Below, in pieces: positions 40,803 to 51,068 of a DNA stretch of 64,000 bases. Position 1 is the first letter of the stretch; every line of letters begins with the position of its first letter. The notes under the pieces are model-generated. The model was not told where the DNA came from, did no database searches, and saw only the letters and a program-made list of their open reading frames with translations. Position numbers and translations under genes: made by a program. This stretch comes from Eutreptiella sp. 'Long Island Sound 2002' (taxonomy: Eukaryota > Euglenozoa > Euglenophyceae > Eutreptiales > Eutreptiaceae), in NCBI GenBank assembly GCA_964036045.1, contig OZ038388.1, forward strand, positions 1,063,501 through 1,127,500, written 5' to 3'.

Positions 40803-41898
40803 TCAGGAGCAAGTCGGCAGGGGTAACAGGCGGAAGGGGCACAGCGGGGGCCGGTCCTGGTAGGGACCTTCGTTACGTCGTGTATCAAGGACCAACTGCA
40901 GCTTCTCCGCCGGTGTCAGCACGCTGTGCCTGGTCTGCACAAAACGATTTGCTGCCTGTTCCACCGTTTGATTATGAGGGAGTGCTGCTGCCTGTTTGCG
41001 TTTCCCCGCAAAACTCTTTACCCTAGACAGCCATTCCCGGCTCGGTTGTCGCAAATCACGGGTTTCGGCGGTTCAGGAGATGGGTTTTTCCGAAACGGTG
41101 CATCCAGTAAGATTCACGGGCATTAGCATTTACATGCGACACTCGTTCAAGTGGGGTCATTTGGACGGAACCGAAACCATGTTTCTGAATCCACTCGTAC
41201 AGTGGTACTCGCTGCCTGCGGTTACGTTTGAGGAGATGAAAATCGCGCGCAGCACGGATATGTTCCTGGTACCTTTGAAAAGGGTCACGCTCTCCGAACT
41301 TTGCGCCGCATTGGCCTATGTACACCTGGTTGTCAGTTGAGCACCACAGGACATATATCTACAATATCCATGTGCCTTCCATGGACAGTGCGGCTCGCGT
41401 TTTTCGCCAGGTAAAGATTTTCCTAGCTGTATCAGTACGGCAGTAGCACAGGGCTCGGTTGATTCGGTCCAGGGAGTGATCAACACCATGCCACTTAAAA
41501 TTAGACCGCACCACCCTTCGTCGCGGATCCCAAGAAGCCCCTAGTTGCTGATTCCTCAGTGCCGCTTCCTTAGCAAAAATGGTCTGGAAATACTGGGAGA
41601 TAGCAGCGGAGAATTCACGTATGGGCATAATCCACGGAGGTATACGGCACACGTAGCCACCATGTTTCTGAACCAGTCTGCCAAAACCCTGGTAAAAAGT
41701 GCTGGAGACCAGACGGTAGCGACAGTGCATACCAGTCAGGATCATCCACCATTGGCATAAACCATCGCCTGTAAAACCTCGGGGCATAGTTGACACAACC
41801 TTACGGAGAGATTTGTGAAGCCAATTTGATGGCGTACCCTTGGGCTTCCCATCGGTGCAATGTATCAGAAAATAGGTTTGAGAGAGGGATTAGAGCCA
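40803..41898 (-). pseudogene. GIY-YIG endonuclease-domain protein, broken
   Basis: Coding on the minus strand can be followed from about 41898 (TDGKPKGTPSNWLHKSL), through PRGFTGDGLCQWWM and PPWIMPIREF, to a TAG at 41359-41361. It then goes on in the same frame into a nuclease domain (to 41056): QVYIGQCG, ERDPFQRYQEHIRAA with the conserved Arg, and ARESYWMHRFG with the expected catalytic Glu, then LLNRR. After a one-base frameshift at about 41056 the tail continues to 40803. GIY-YIG enzymes cut DNA with a metal ion and occur in mobile introns, Penelope-like elements and repair proteins. No RT is seen here, so the host element or gene is unknown. Stop plus frameshift make it dead. Confidence 0.7.
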
Positions 41899-42360
41899 AG
41901 TAGCTTCGACTCACAGGTGGTGTAACAAAGAACTGGCTTAAATGTGATACAGTGAGCACTACACAAGTCGAAGTCATGCTGTGGAACGCGGGCAGCATGA
42001 CAGAGCAGGAATACCTGATGTCAGCCGGTGAAAACGGTTTTGGGATGAAAGGTGATTCCGCCTGATGTAGAACTCCATCACTACAAGAGCCTGTAGACCA
42101 AACGGATCCCATGATGATGTCGGTGCATCCAAAAACTGTTTCCAGCGTCTCCCATAGGGTGTCGGAAATGGAAATAGACGTGGTTGTTGATGCCAGCATC
42201 TGAAGGCACAGAGCCTGAACATCTGAGAAAAATAATTGTATGCTGGTGGGCTTGACCTGTGACCAGGAGAATATACATACAAATATAATACAAATATAAA
42301 AATCACAAACAAAAAACATGTTGCATTATATATCCCAAGGCACCTTTCCAAAGAACACTT
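41899..42360 (-). other. possible upstream exon of the GIY-YIG relic
   Basis: Minus-strand frames (for example RWKQFLDAPTSSWDPFG in one frame) look protein-like, and TTTTTCTCAG/ATG near 42222 resembles an acceptor site. The exact structure cannot be fixed. Confidence 0.25.
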
Positions 42361-43589
42361 ACGTCTTCAACTCCTCATTCCACGACATGTAATCCAACAC
42401 AAAGTCATACACCTTCTGGGTCACAAGAAAGTACGGTATTCGCAATGCAAAGCAAACCAGAGGAGTCAAACTTGTCAAAAACCCATGGGTTCAACCTGTG
42501 ATTGTACATGCAAGAGACAAATAGCTCCTTCCAACGTACACGAGCATGCTCAGCACCAACACAAACTCATCAGATGATCACGAAGCTGAGTGCAGAAAAT
42601 GTAAACAGAAATTCGGGGCGTGGTCAGTCCAACGACCACATATAGGGCAAACCCGGGCAATTTGGGTACCAATGAGTCAAGAGACACAAAGCTACCACTA
42701 ATGTCCACCATCATGAAGCGGTACCCAGAACCTATGGCCCATGGCCCGGAGGCCTGTGAGCCGTCACTCCCGTGCGGAAGCCGTTGACACCGGCTGTCAG
42801 CGGGATATCCCTGTTCTCTAATCCGCGGGATTTGGAATCCGATCCTTAACCATTGAATCAATGTAGATTTACCATAACTTTATTGTCTTAGGCGATTCTC
42901 GGTCGGAAATCGGTGCAATACCCGATTTCTACCGCGATTTCCAATTGTCGTGAAATCGCCGCAGCCGCGCCGCCTGTCGTCGCCTGTTCCGTGGACTGCA
43001 TTAGATTATTCGGTAATACGATTTCTCTTGAAGTTAAGACTGAAACAGTCTTCGAGTGATCCGCAATTTTTTCCTTGATGTAACGGATCGCGTCCCAGAT
43101 TTTTCCCAGAAAATCTGGGCGACCGAAGGCGCTTTGAACCCCCAAGTGGAATAACACGGGTTACGAGCGTTCAAGCGCCCAAGGGCGAACTAACGTGCCT
43201 CATAGGCACTGTGTATGAGGTTTTGCCCCCCATAGTCATAGGATGAGGCCAAAGGATCCCAACTCAATAGGCCCAAAGGGTTATTCATTTTGAGTGTTCT
43301 CCAAGAAGTGCGCTTTTTCACGTACTTGGCGTCCAAGTACGTGTAGAAGTATGTTGAGTTGGCGTTTGTCCCACCCTTGCTTGCCTCTACATCCGGGGCA
43401 TATCACTTGTCTTCCCCGGATAGTGCATATATGATCTCCATATATATATATATTGGCAATATATTTGGCGTGCATGCTAAGATTCGGCTTTCCGAAGGGA
43501 GGTCGATTTTCGACCAAAGCACTTGCATGCGTGTTAAGGGACCAAAGTTACATTAGAATATAGGCATACTTTGATCCTAGGCCACTAGG
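42361..43589. other. unassigned stretch with a (TA)n microsatellite
   Basis: No gene is recognised. A TATATATATATATATT run lies at about 43439-43455. The word GAAGCGGTACCCAGAACC (about 42715) also occurs near 19255. A small minus-strand frame (42888-43157, 89 codons) has no recognisable family. Confidence 0.4.
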
Positions 43590-45690
43590 TTGGGTGTAGA
43601 AGGCGTGGGTAGGGTTGTATGCCATTTTTGGTGTCATATCGCGTGCCCATTTGGCGGGTGCACCATTCCGAGACAAACCCGCCAATGGACCCCATATCGC
43701 ACGAGGCCCTTCATTGTACTCCCAACCAACACTCGCAAGCCTAACCTCCGTGAAGGGACGCTTGTGGAGCGCTCCCGAAGCGATGCGTTGCGAGCAAGGT
43801 GTGTTTTTTGCAATCTTCCATTTTTGCATGTGCCCGCTTGGGAGGCAGCGCGCGCGACCTTCCAAAGCGCCCCAAGTGGAGCACATAAGTGCAATCGAAG
43901 GTCATTGGTGTCAAGTCATTATGTTTAGAAGAATTGGTCGATTACTCAATCCAGGCCGAAGATATTATAATATATTTGTGCGCCTTTCAAGGCACTTTTG
44001 GGTGTTTTTTCGCCAATATTGCTGTTTTTTGCCCGTCATGATGTCAAGTGGCGACCGTGTATCTCAACGTTGCGCCCAATTGACATCATGACCCAAGTAT
44101 GTTATGAGGGTATATACTTTGGTGCCCAACATATCTTGAACCCGGCGAATAACTCCTCTTGGGCTTGGTGTACCGTGGCCGCCATGTTGGCGATTTGGGA
44201 CTATCCCAAATCATGGGCTCACTTGGCGACCCTGCCATTCCTGAAACCGGAGGAGTTGGCCGACGCCCAAAAGACATGTTGGACACATATGACTTGATAC
44301 CAATCCTATGGCACACTCCGGTCCAAGTTGGGCATGTGCCTCATTTGCCCCAACCATGAGTGTGCGCATTTTTGGCCATTTTGGGCAATTTTCCACATTT
44401 TCTGGCCGCTGTGCACCATGTTCAGCACCCTCGTGCACGCCGGAATCATGGACCAATGGACCATATATGACATGGGTGTTATGGACATTGGTCCCCATGG
44501 TTCAAACACCACGTGGGCGAAGCGGAGCAACCTTCGTTAGGGTGCTAGCCCAAAGTGAGTGTGGGCAATTTTGCCATTTTGGCATTTGTGGACCCAATTG
44601 GGATTGTCACCACGCCGAGTGGCATGGAGATCTGTGAGAGCCAGAGGCATGGGAGTCTAGGTTGGACTCCCGGTGGATTGCGTATGGACTGGCGGATCCG
44701 ATCTCCAAGCCGGCGTGGAGATATACTATTGGGAGCACCCCCGAATTTTGGCTCATTTTGAGTAGCCAAAATGACCCCCTTTTGGGACCCGAATTTCGCC
44801 CCCCCCGTGTGGTCGATTGGCGGCCCCATATCTCTATGCCCACAGAGAGCCCAGACCTAAATCCAGGTTGTACACTCAGATATAAGTCCTAGGTCCTGCC
44901 TCCTAACCTGTGAGCCATTGGCCTTGCCCTGGCCGGGCAAGCCACGCGTGGGAATGACGCCAATTTTGGTGACTTTGGCATCATGACCCCACTTGACGAA
45001 CCCGTGGTGCCCTGATGGCGGGACCTCAGAGGGAACCAGGTTGGGTGAGGGCACCAGGGAGTACATACTCGAGGGGCATAGGGTCAGTTGCCTCGTCCCT
45101 ACCTCTGGCGGGTCCGGACGAGGGGTCAATTTTGGAGATTTTTGAGCTAATATCAGTTTCGGCTGAAACAGCCCATTTTCAGCTACCAACTCCTAGGGGA
45201 TAATGGCAGGGCCATATCTCTGGCTCAGGGAGGAGTTGGGACCTGCTGTTAAGGGAGCATAGGGAGCCACTGTCGTTGGCCTTGGAGCCCCTTGGTTCCC
45301 AGGAACTCGCCTGTGGCTGGGCGGGACACCTCCCCTATTGGCAGGGTTTCAGGGTCCGGACTGAGCAGGGCATGGGGTGTGTTTGAGCCCCCGCCCCCAC
45401 CAGCCACTGGGAGGGTCGGACCTGGGATTGGGATATGAGTTGGGACCGAGTGTCTATTGTCCTGTGATGCCCTTAACTCAGTCCAGTCTTAACCCCATGT
45501 GTACATATCCTGATGTGTTGCTGTACATACTTTTGTTCCCTTGTTTCAGAGTGGCAAGGATCCTGAAACGCTTTGTCACATGACACAAGCGCAATGATGC
45601 CCCTGTGAGCGTAGTGCTTTGCCTGCCTGCTCACTTGTGCGTGACCACCGCAGCGTCCCGTGGCCAGTCCCCCCACGGGAACGCGTCAAA
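43590..45690. repeat. R3 repeat family, unit 3
   Basis: From about 43637 this is a close copy (my reading about 93-96%) of 20365-22376 in the same orientation. It stops at the same GGGAACGCGTCA. It is non-coding. Confidence 0.8.
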
Positions 45691-45926
45691 AGCGTTTCAC
45701 CGCCGCGGGGTTACCCATCCCTCGCGTGCCACTCGGGGCCACCAACCCCGAGCAGCGCGGCCAGAGCATCAACCTGAGCGACCACGAAAGCGCCGCGACC
45801 GTGAAGGAGGTGGACAGACCAGGACTCCCTCATCAGCGAGTCCTATCGGCCGACCAGCAAGGCCGCACACCCAGTCGCGTCAACCACCTCCACAACCACC
45901 GGCCGACCAGCACCGGCCGCACTCCC
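45691..45926 (+). pseudogene. coding-like fragment left of the inverted-repeat element
   Basis: The frame running to a stop at 45929 reads like protein (LPIPRVPLGATNPEQRGQ, then LSDHESAATVKEVDRP). It ends at the element border. It may belong to the same broken gene as 50328-51068, which begins at the other border; this is not proven. Confidence 0.35.
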
Positions 45927-46647
45927 TGAAGCCGGTCCGGCTGCCCCACGACCGTCTTCGGCACAGACCTCGTAATGGTCAGCGCCGTGTTTAATATTTC
46001 TATTTTTTCTGTCTATTTTTTATATATGCTTTTGCATATTTTGTATTTTATTATTGTTTGCGACAGAGCGCGCTGGAGCGCTGGAGCGCTTGGAGACAGA
46101 GCGCGCTACCAAGCGCGAGACGCGGTCGCCAGATCAGCGATGTGACCGTCAGCATTGACTACAGAGTTTAGGAAAATCACGGATTTATAGTATAAAAAGC
46201 CTGTTGAACGCTGTAGTTATAATTATTGCGAATGCCCGTATTTATAAAGACGATTCTCGAATGTTGTAGAGTAGATCGTTCACGAAAGGGCCAGGTGCAT
46301 GCCCTGTTCTTTGTATGTTACGTGACTGCAGGTATGCGCCAGTGGTGAGGCCCGGCAAGGGTCTATGAATCTTTCGTACAATGGGTATGGATGAACCTCC
46401 GGCAGAAGGATGCAAAAGACGACATGAAACGTGTTGAGCGTGCATGCCACTGACGGGGTTCAGGTGTTGCTTGCAGGATTTTTGGATAAAATCAGCAAGG
46501 TTTTTCCGAAACAGCAGGCGGAGATCAACGGAAATGGTCACCAAACACCAAGACCAGGAGAGCCCATGGGGCTAGGGCTCTGGCCCTGTTACAGAAAGAT
46601 TCATAAATGGTTTTGCAGGACGGCCCGACTGACAGATGAATTACGGG

Positions 46648-46805
46648 CGGACGGACGGATGGACAGACGGACGGACGGACGGACGGACGGACGGAGAGAC
46701 AGACGGAGCCCGACGGACCGACGCCCACGGACCGATGGACCGATGCGCCGACGGACCGACCGACCAACCAATCGACCAAGAGACCGACCGACCGACCGAC
46801 CGACC
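46648..46805 (+). repeat. GGAC/GACC tetranucleotide array, left arm
   Basis: Imperfect (CGGA)n followed by (GACC)n just upstream of the arm ORF. It gives Arg-Thr-Asp-Gly repeats if translated, which I regard as an artefact. Confidence 0.85.
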
Positions 46806-46810
46806 TCGTC

Positions 46811-47356
46811 ATGGAGGCAAGTCCTGCACCCACCTTGCCCAGGCCACACCGCATGTCAGACGACGACGGTGACTTTCATTCTCCACTGCCCAGCTCAGAT
46901 TCGCGTGCAACGAGTCCATCATCGCGTTTCGAGTGGGAGTCACGCAGCGCTGCAACCACTGAGGAGGCGCGGAGCAACGGCAATCGAAGCCATGTGGAGT
47001 ACGAACACCAGTCCGGTGACAGCGCAGCCGAAAGAGATCCCTGGTGGACGGATTTGGATGAAGCAACGCTGCAGGAGCTCTTCGAAACCAGTCCAAGGGA
47101 GTCCATGGAGTTTCGCGCGGCGAGTGAAGCAGGATCAACGAGCTCAGAGTCCGTTGACGATGCAGCATACGCCATGCAGCGACTATCCATGACGCTGCCG
47201 CTGTGGGCACCTATTGTTCAAATGCCTGAGATCCCAGAGGACCGGCGGCATACTCGTGATGCAGCGGGTCACTGCAAAATATGTGGTCCGGATCTGTACC
47301 ACATGTGCCTGCCCATGTCCCAGCCAACGAAGTGTCCGTTGAGGAAGCGTTGTTAG
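46811..47356 (+). CDS. 181-aa ORF in left arm, possible zinc-binding end
   Basis: The ATG at 46811 opens a 181-codon frame. The protein is acidic and Ser-rich (MSDDDGDFHS, PWWTDLDEATLQELFE) and ends with a Cys/His cluster (CKICGPDLYHMC ... KC) that could bind zinc. The same frame with the same start, length and stop is kept in the right arm with only six residue changes, suggesting either recent duplication or constraint. I do not recognise the family. It may be an accessory protein of the inverted-repeat element. Confidence 0.5.
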   Translation: MEASPAPTLPRPHRMSDDDGDFHSPLPSSDSRATSPSSRFEWESRSAATTEEARSNGNRSHVEYEHQSGDSAAERDPWWTDLDEATLQELFETSPRESMEFRAASEAGSTSSESVDDAAYAMQRLSMTLPLWAPIVQMPEIPEDRRHTRDAAGHCKICGPDLYHMCLPMSQPTKCPLRKRC

Positions 47357-47461
47357 AAGACAGCCGTCGCCAGCAAAGTCTTCGGAAGCCACACAGACCA
47401 AGCACAACGTCCCACGCCACAGGGATTTTGTCAAACCTGGGGAGCGAGTACTCCGACGTGA

Positions 47462-47867
47462 CCCCCATGCAGTACGCCTACTGCGTGGGTTGGTTTGCAA
47501 CCAGCACTACCGCCACAGCCACCCCCAGTGCGAAGGCGGCATGCCCGGGAGCTTCGAGCTCCGCCAGGACATGGGCCCCGACCGCCTGCAGGCAGTCGAA
47601 GACTGGCTGCGGGTGGAAGCGTTTGCCTTCCGGTTCCAGCAGAGGCGCTGGAGGGTCTGGACCCGGCCGGACAGGCCCGGCGAAGGGCTGCGCCCCGACG
47701 GCATTGAGGTGGACGAGAAGCCCAACGAGTAGCCGTCGGGCCCCTCGATCGACGTCTCCATGTGGGACATGATCGAGAAGAACTTCTCGGAACCGGGGAG
47801 CGAGCGCAGGCTGCAGGGCAGCGGCAGCAGCGCGTCTCCGGGGTCTTCTGAGTGTCTTTTTTTTTTC
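47462..47867 (+). pseudogene. coding-like fragment in the centre of the inverted-repeat element
   Basis: The frame from 47490 reads like ordinary protein (FELRQDMGPDRLQAVEDW, then RFQQRRWRVWTRPDRPGEG). It meets a TAG at 47730-47732 and goes on in the same frame (SMWDMIEKNFSEPGSERR) until it merges with element DNA near 47868. No homology to the arms, so it is probably captured host or other coding DNA. Confidence 0.4.
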
Positions 47868-47900
47868 GGTATGCGCCAGTGGCGAGGCCCGGCAAGGGTC

Positions 47901-48579
47901 TATGAATCTTTCTGTAACAGGGCCAGAGCCCTAGCCCCTTGGGTTCTCCTGGTCTTGGTGTTTGGTGACCATTTCCGTTGATCTCCGCCAGCTGTTTCGG
48001 AAAAACCTTGCTGATTTTATCCAAAAATCCTGCAAACAACACCTGAACCCCGTCAGTGGCATGCACGCTCAACACGTTTCATGTCGTCTTTTGCATCCTT
48101 CTGCCGGAGGTTCATCCATACCCATTGTACGAAAGATTCATAGACCCTTGCCGGGCCTCACCACTGGCGCATACCTGCAGACACGTAACATACAAAGAAC
48201 AGGGCATGCACCTGGCCCTTTCGTGAACGATCTACTCTACAACATTCGAGAATCGTCTTTATAAATACAGGCATTCGCAATAATTATAACTACAGCGTTC
48301 AACAGGCTTTTTATACTATAAATCCGTGATTTTCCTAAACTCTGTAGTCAATGCTGACGGTCACATCGCTGATCTGGCGACCGCGTCTCGCGCTTGGTAG
48401 CGCGCTCTGTCTCCAAGCGCTCCAGCGCTCCAGCGCGCTCTGTCGCAAACAATAATAAAATACAAAATATGCAAAAGCATATATAAAAAATAGACAGAAA
48501 AAATAGAAATATTAAACACGGCGCCGACCATTACGAGGTCTGTGCCAAAGACGGTCGTGGGGCAGCCGGACCGGCTTCA
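47901..48579 (-). repeat. third, partial copy of the inverted-repeat arm end
   Basis: Same sequence and orientation as the outer 680 bp of the right arm (49648-50327), ending at the same TGAAGCCGG terminus (read on minus). It is preceded by a forward-oriented arm piece (47868-47912), the two joining at TATGAATCTTTC. Confidence 0.8.
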
Positions 48580-48792
48580 CCCCCCTTCTGAGAAGTGAAC
48601 CGACGGTTTTGGAACCGGCCATTCACGCACATCCACTACATCTCCTCTTGTCCGCACCGTACCTTCGAGTGCAACTGCCACTGACGACTCTCGCGGCATG
48701 CAACTCTAGCACGGATGGTCACGGATGGTGTAGGCCGCTCATACGTCGCTTCTACGTCGCTTCGGCAGCCGGCATGCGTGGACGCTCCTTCC
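48580..48792. other. unassigned segment between third arm copy and right arm
   Basis: About 210 bp of unrelated DNA with no recognised feature. Confidence 0.5.
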
Positions 48793-50327
48793 TCACGTCA
48801 GAGTACTTGCTCCCCAGGTTTGACAAAATCCCTGTGGCGTGGGACGTTGTGCTTGGTCTGTGTGGCTTCCGAAGACTTTGCTGGCGACGGCTGTCTTCTA
48901 CCAACGCTTCCTCAACGGACACTTCGTTGGCTGGGACATGGGCAGGCACATGTGGTACAGATCCGGACCACATATTTTGCAGTGACCCGCTGCATCACGA
49001 GTATGCCGCTGGTCCTCTGGGATCTCAGGCATTTGAACAATAGGTGCCCACAGCGGCACCGTCATGGATAGTCGCTGCATGGCGTATGCTGCATCGTCAA
49101 CGGACTCTGAGCTCGTTGATCCAACTTCACTCGCCGCGCGAAACTCCATGGACTCCCTTGGACTGGTTTCGAAGAGCTCCTGCAGCGTTGCTTCATCCAA
49201 ATCCGTCCACCAGGGATCTCCTTCGGCTGCGCTGTCACCGGACTGGTGTTCGTACTCCACATGGCTTCGATTGCCGTTGCTCCGCGCCTCCTCAGTGGTT
49301 GCAGCGCTGCGTGACTCCCACTCGGAACGCGATGATGGACTCGTTGCACGCGAATCTGAGCTGGGCAGTGGAGAATGAAAGTCACCGTCGTCGTCTGACA
49401 TGCGGTGTGGCCTGGGCAAGGTGGGTGCAGGACTTGCCTCCATGACGAGGTCGGTCGGTCGGTCGGTCGGTCTCTTGGTCGATCGCTCGGTCGGTCGGTC
49501 CGTCGGCGCATCGGTCCATCGGTCCGTGGGCGTCGGTCCGTCGGGCTCCGTCTGTCTCTCTGTCCGTCCGTCCGTCCGTCCGTCCGTCTGTCCGTCCGTC
49601 CGTCCGCCCGTAATCCATCTGTCAGTCGGGCCGTCCTGCAAAACCATTTATGAATCTTTCTGTAACAGGGCCAGAGCCCTAGCCCCTTGGGTTCTCCTTG
49701 TCTTGGTGTTTGGTGACCATTTCCGTTGATCTCCGCCTGCTGTTTCGGAAAAACCTTGCTGATTTTATCCAAAAATCCTGCAAGCAACACCTGAACCCCG
49801 TCAGTGGCATGCACGCTCAACACGTTTCATGTCGTCTTTTGCATCCTTCTGCCGGAGGTTCATCCATACCCATTGTACGAAAGATTCATAGACCCTTGCC
49901 GGGCCTCACCACTGGCGCATACCTGCAGACACGTAACATACAAAGAACAGGGCATGCACCTGGCCCTTTCGTGAACGATCTACTCTACAACATTCGAGAA
50001 TCGTCTTTATAAATACGGGCATTCGCAATAATTATAACTACAGCGTTCAACAGGCTTTTTATACTATAAATCCGTGATTTTCCTAAACTCTGTAGTCAAT
50101 GCTGACGGTCACATCGCTGATCTGGCGACCGCGTCTCGCGCTTGGTAGCGCGCTCTGTCTCCAAGCGCTCCAGCGCTCCAGCGCGCTCTGTCGCAAACAA
50201 TAATAAAATACAAAACATGCAAAAGCATATATAAAAAATAGACAGAAAAAATAGAAATATTAAACACAGCGGTGACCATTACGAGGTCTGTGCCGAAGAC
50301 GGTCGTGAGGCAGCCGGACCGGCTTCA
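48793..50327 (-). repeat. right arm of the inverted-repeat element
   Basis: Inverted copy of 45927-47461. It carries the (GGTC)n/(CCGT)n array at about 49449-49622 and the minus-strand ORF 48898-49443. Confidence 0.85.
48898..49443 (-). CDS. 181-aa ORF in right arm
   Basis: This is the copy of the left-arm ORF, starting at the same ATG (49443) and ending at the equivalent TAG. Residue changes seen against the left copy include Phe to Ser, Arg to Gly, Ala to Val, Leu to Val, Arg to Gln and Cys to Trp at the last residue. The Cys/His cluster (CKICGPDLYHMC) is kept. The function is unknown. Confidence 0.5.
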   Translation of the reverse strand: MEASPAPTLPRPHRMSDDDGDFHSPLPSSDSRATSPSSRSEWESRSAATTEEARSNGNRSHVEYEHQSGDSAAEGDPWWTDLDEATLQELFETSPRESMEFRAASEVGSTSSESVDDAAYAMQRLSMTVPLWAPIVQMPEIPEDQRHTRDAAGHCKICGPDLYHMCLPMSQPTKCPLRKRW

Positions 50328-51068
50328 GGAGAAGCGGTCCGCCGGGGACAGGAAGAGGGACCGGAAGTGGCGGGAGTACCAGGAATCCCTCGCCGCCGAA
50401 GCCGCCCAAGGCGCCAAGGGCGGAACCCCAGCCCCCAGCTCCCAACGGGCCAGTGGCGGTCACCACCCCGGCCACACCACCCTTGGTGACTTCCTCCAAG
50501 TCGCCAAGCCTGCCAAGGCCAAGCCCCGTCAGCTGCACCTGAGGAAGTCAGGCCCCAGCAGCGACGTGGAGTCGGCCCACCGCGGGAGGATGCCGGCCGA
50601 CCAGGCCAGCTCCAGCGGCAGCGTCGCTACCGACCAAAGGGATGTGGCGCGCGCCTGTGAGCGCGCCTGTGGGGTGCCGTGCAACCTTCGGGTCGCCCGG
50701 CAACGGGCCACGCAACAGAAAGCTGCCGTGGAGGGCGCCGTCGGCATCGCCCAGCAGGAAGCTGCGGAGTGGGCGCATGGCATGGCCATCCACGCTGCGA
50801 CCGTGGCAGCCGTTGCGGCCGGACTCACGGCCGCAGCCGCCCATCAGGCAGCGATTGCCCAGGTCAAGGGTGAGGTGGCGGCAGCCGACGAGGAAGCCCG
50901 CCTGACGCAGGAGGCCATTGCCTACAGGGAGGCTGAGGTCAAGGCGCTGGAAGAGGCGCTGGCCCAAGAGAGGGCAAAGAAGGAGGCGGAGGAAAGGGCC
51001 CACCCCGAAGCGACGGCTAAGGCCCAGGCGGACGCCGCCAAGAAGGACGCCATCGAGGCCGCGCGACG
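50328..51068 (+). pseudogene. Ala/Glu-rich coiled-coil gene fragment, cut on both sides
   Basis: The frame is open from the inverted-repeat element border to the LTR of element C. It has a basic start (RKRDRKWREYQESLA), a Ser/Pro linker and a long Ala/Glu/Lys helix (VKALEEALAQERAKKEAEE) likely to form a coiled coil. The left side is cut by the inverted-repeat element and the right side by element C after KKDAIEAAR. Could be a host gene or another Gag; not recognised. Confidence 0.5.

Larger units (their letters stand above)
45927..47461 (+). repeat. left arm of the inverted-repeat element
   Basis: This is the inverted copy of 48793-50327, of equal length. It has an AT-rich part (about 46000-46060), a GAGCGCTGGAGCGCT palindromic stretch, a GGAC tandem array and a 181-codon ORF. 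Confidence 0.85.
45927..50327. mobile_element. 4.4-kb inverted-repeat (foldback-like) element
   Basis: Two inverted arms of 1,535 bp (45927-47461 and 48793-50327) surround a 1.33-kb centre. Both outer ends begin TGAAGCCGGTCCGGCTGCC. No target duplication is evident. The centre holds a foreign coding-like piece, a third partial copy of the arm end, and a short unassigned segment. No transposase is recognised, so it is probably non-autonomous. Confidence 0.7.

Noticed and set aside
45605-45929. Separate small genes at 45605-45994 and 45660-45929
   Set aside because: They run across the border between the R3 repeat and a coding-like fragment, or into the inverted-repeat arm. Only the middle part looks like protein and is listed as a fragment.
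46636-49653. ORFs with Arg-Thr-Asp-Gly or Ser-Val-Arg-Pro repeats
   Set aside because: Translations of the GGAC/GGTC tetranucleotide arrays in the inverted-repeat arms, not proteins.
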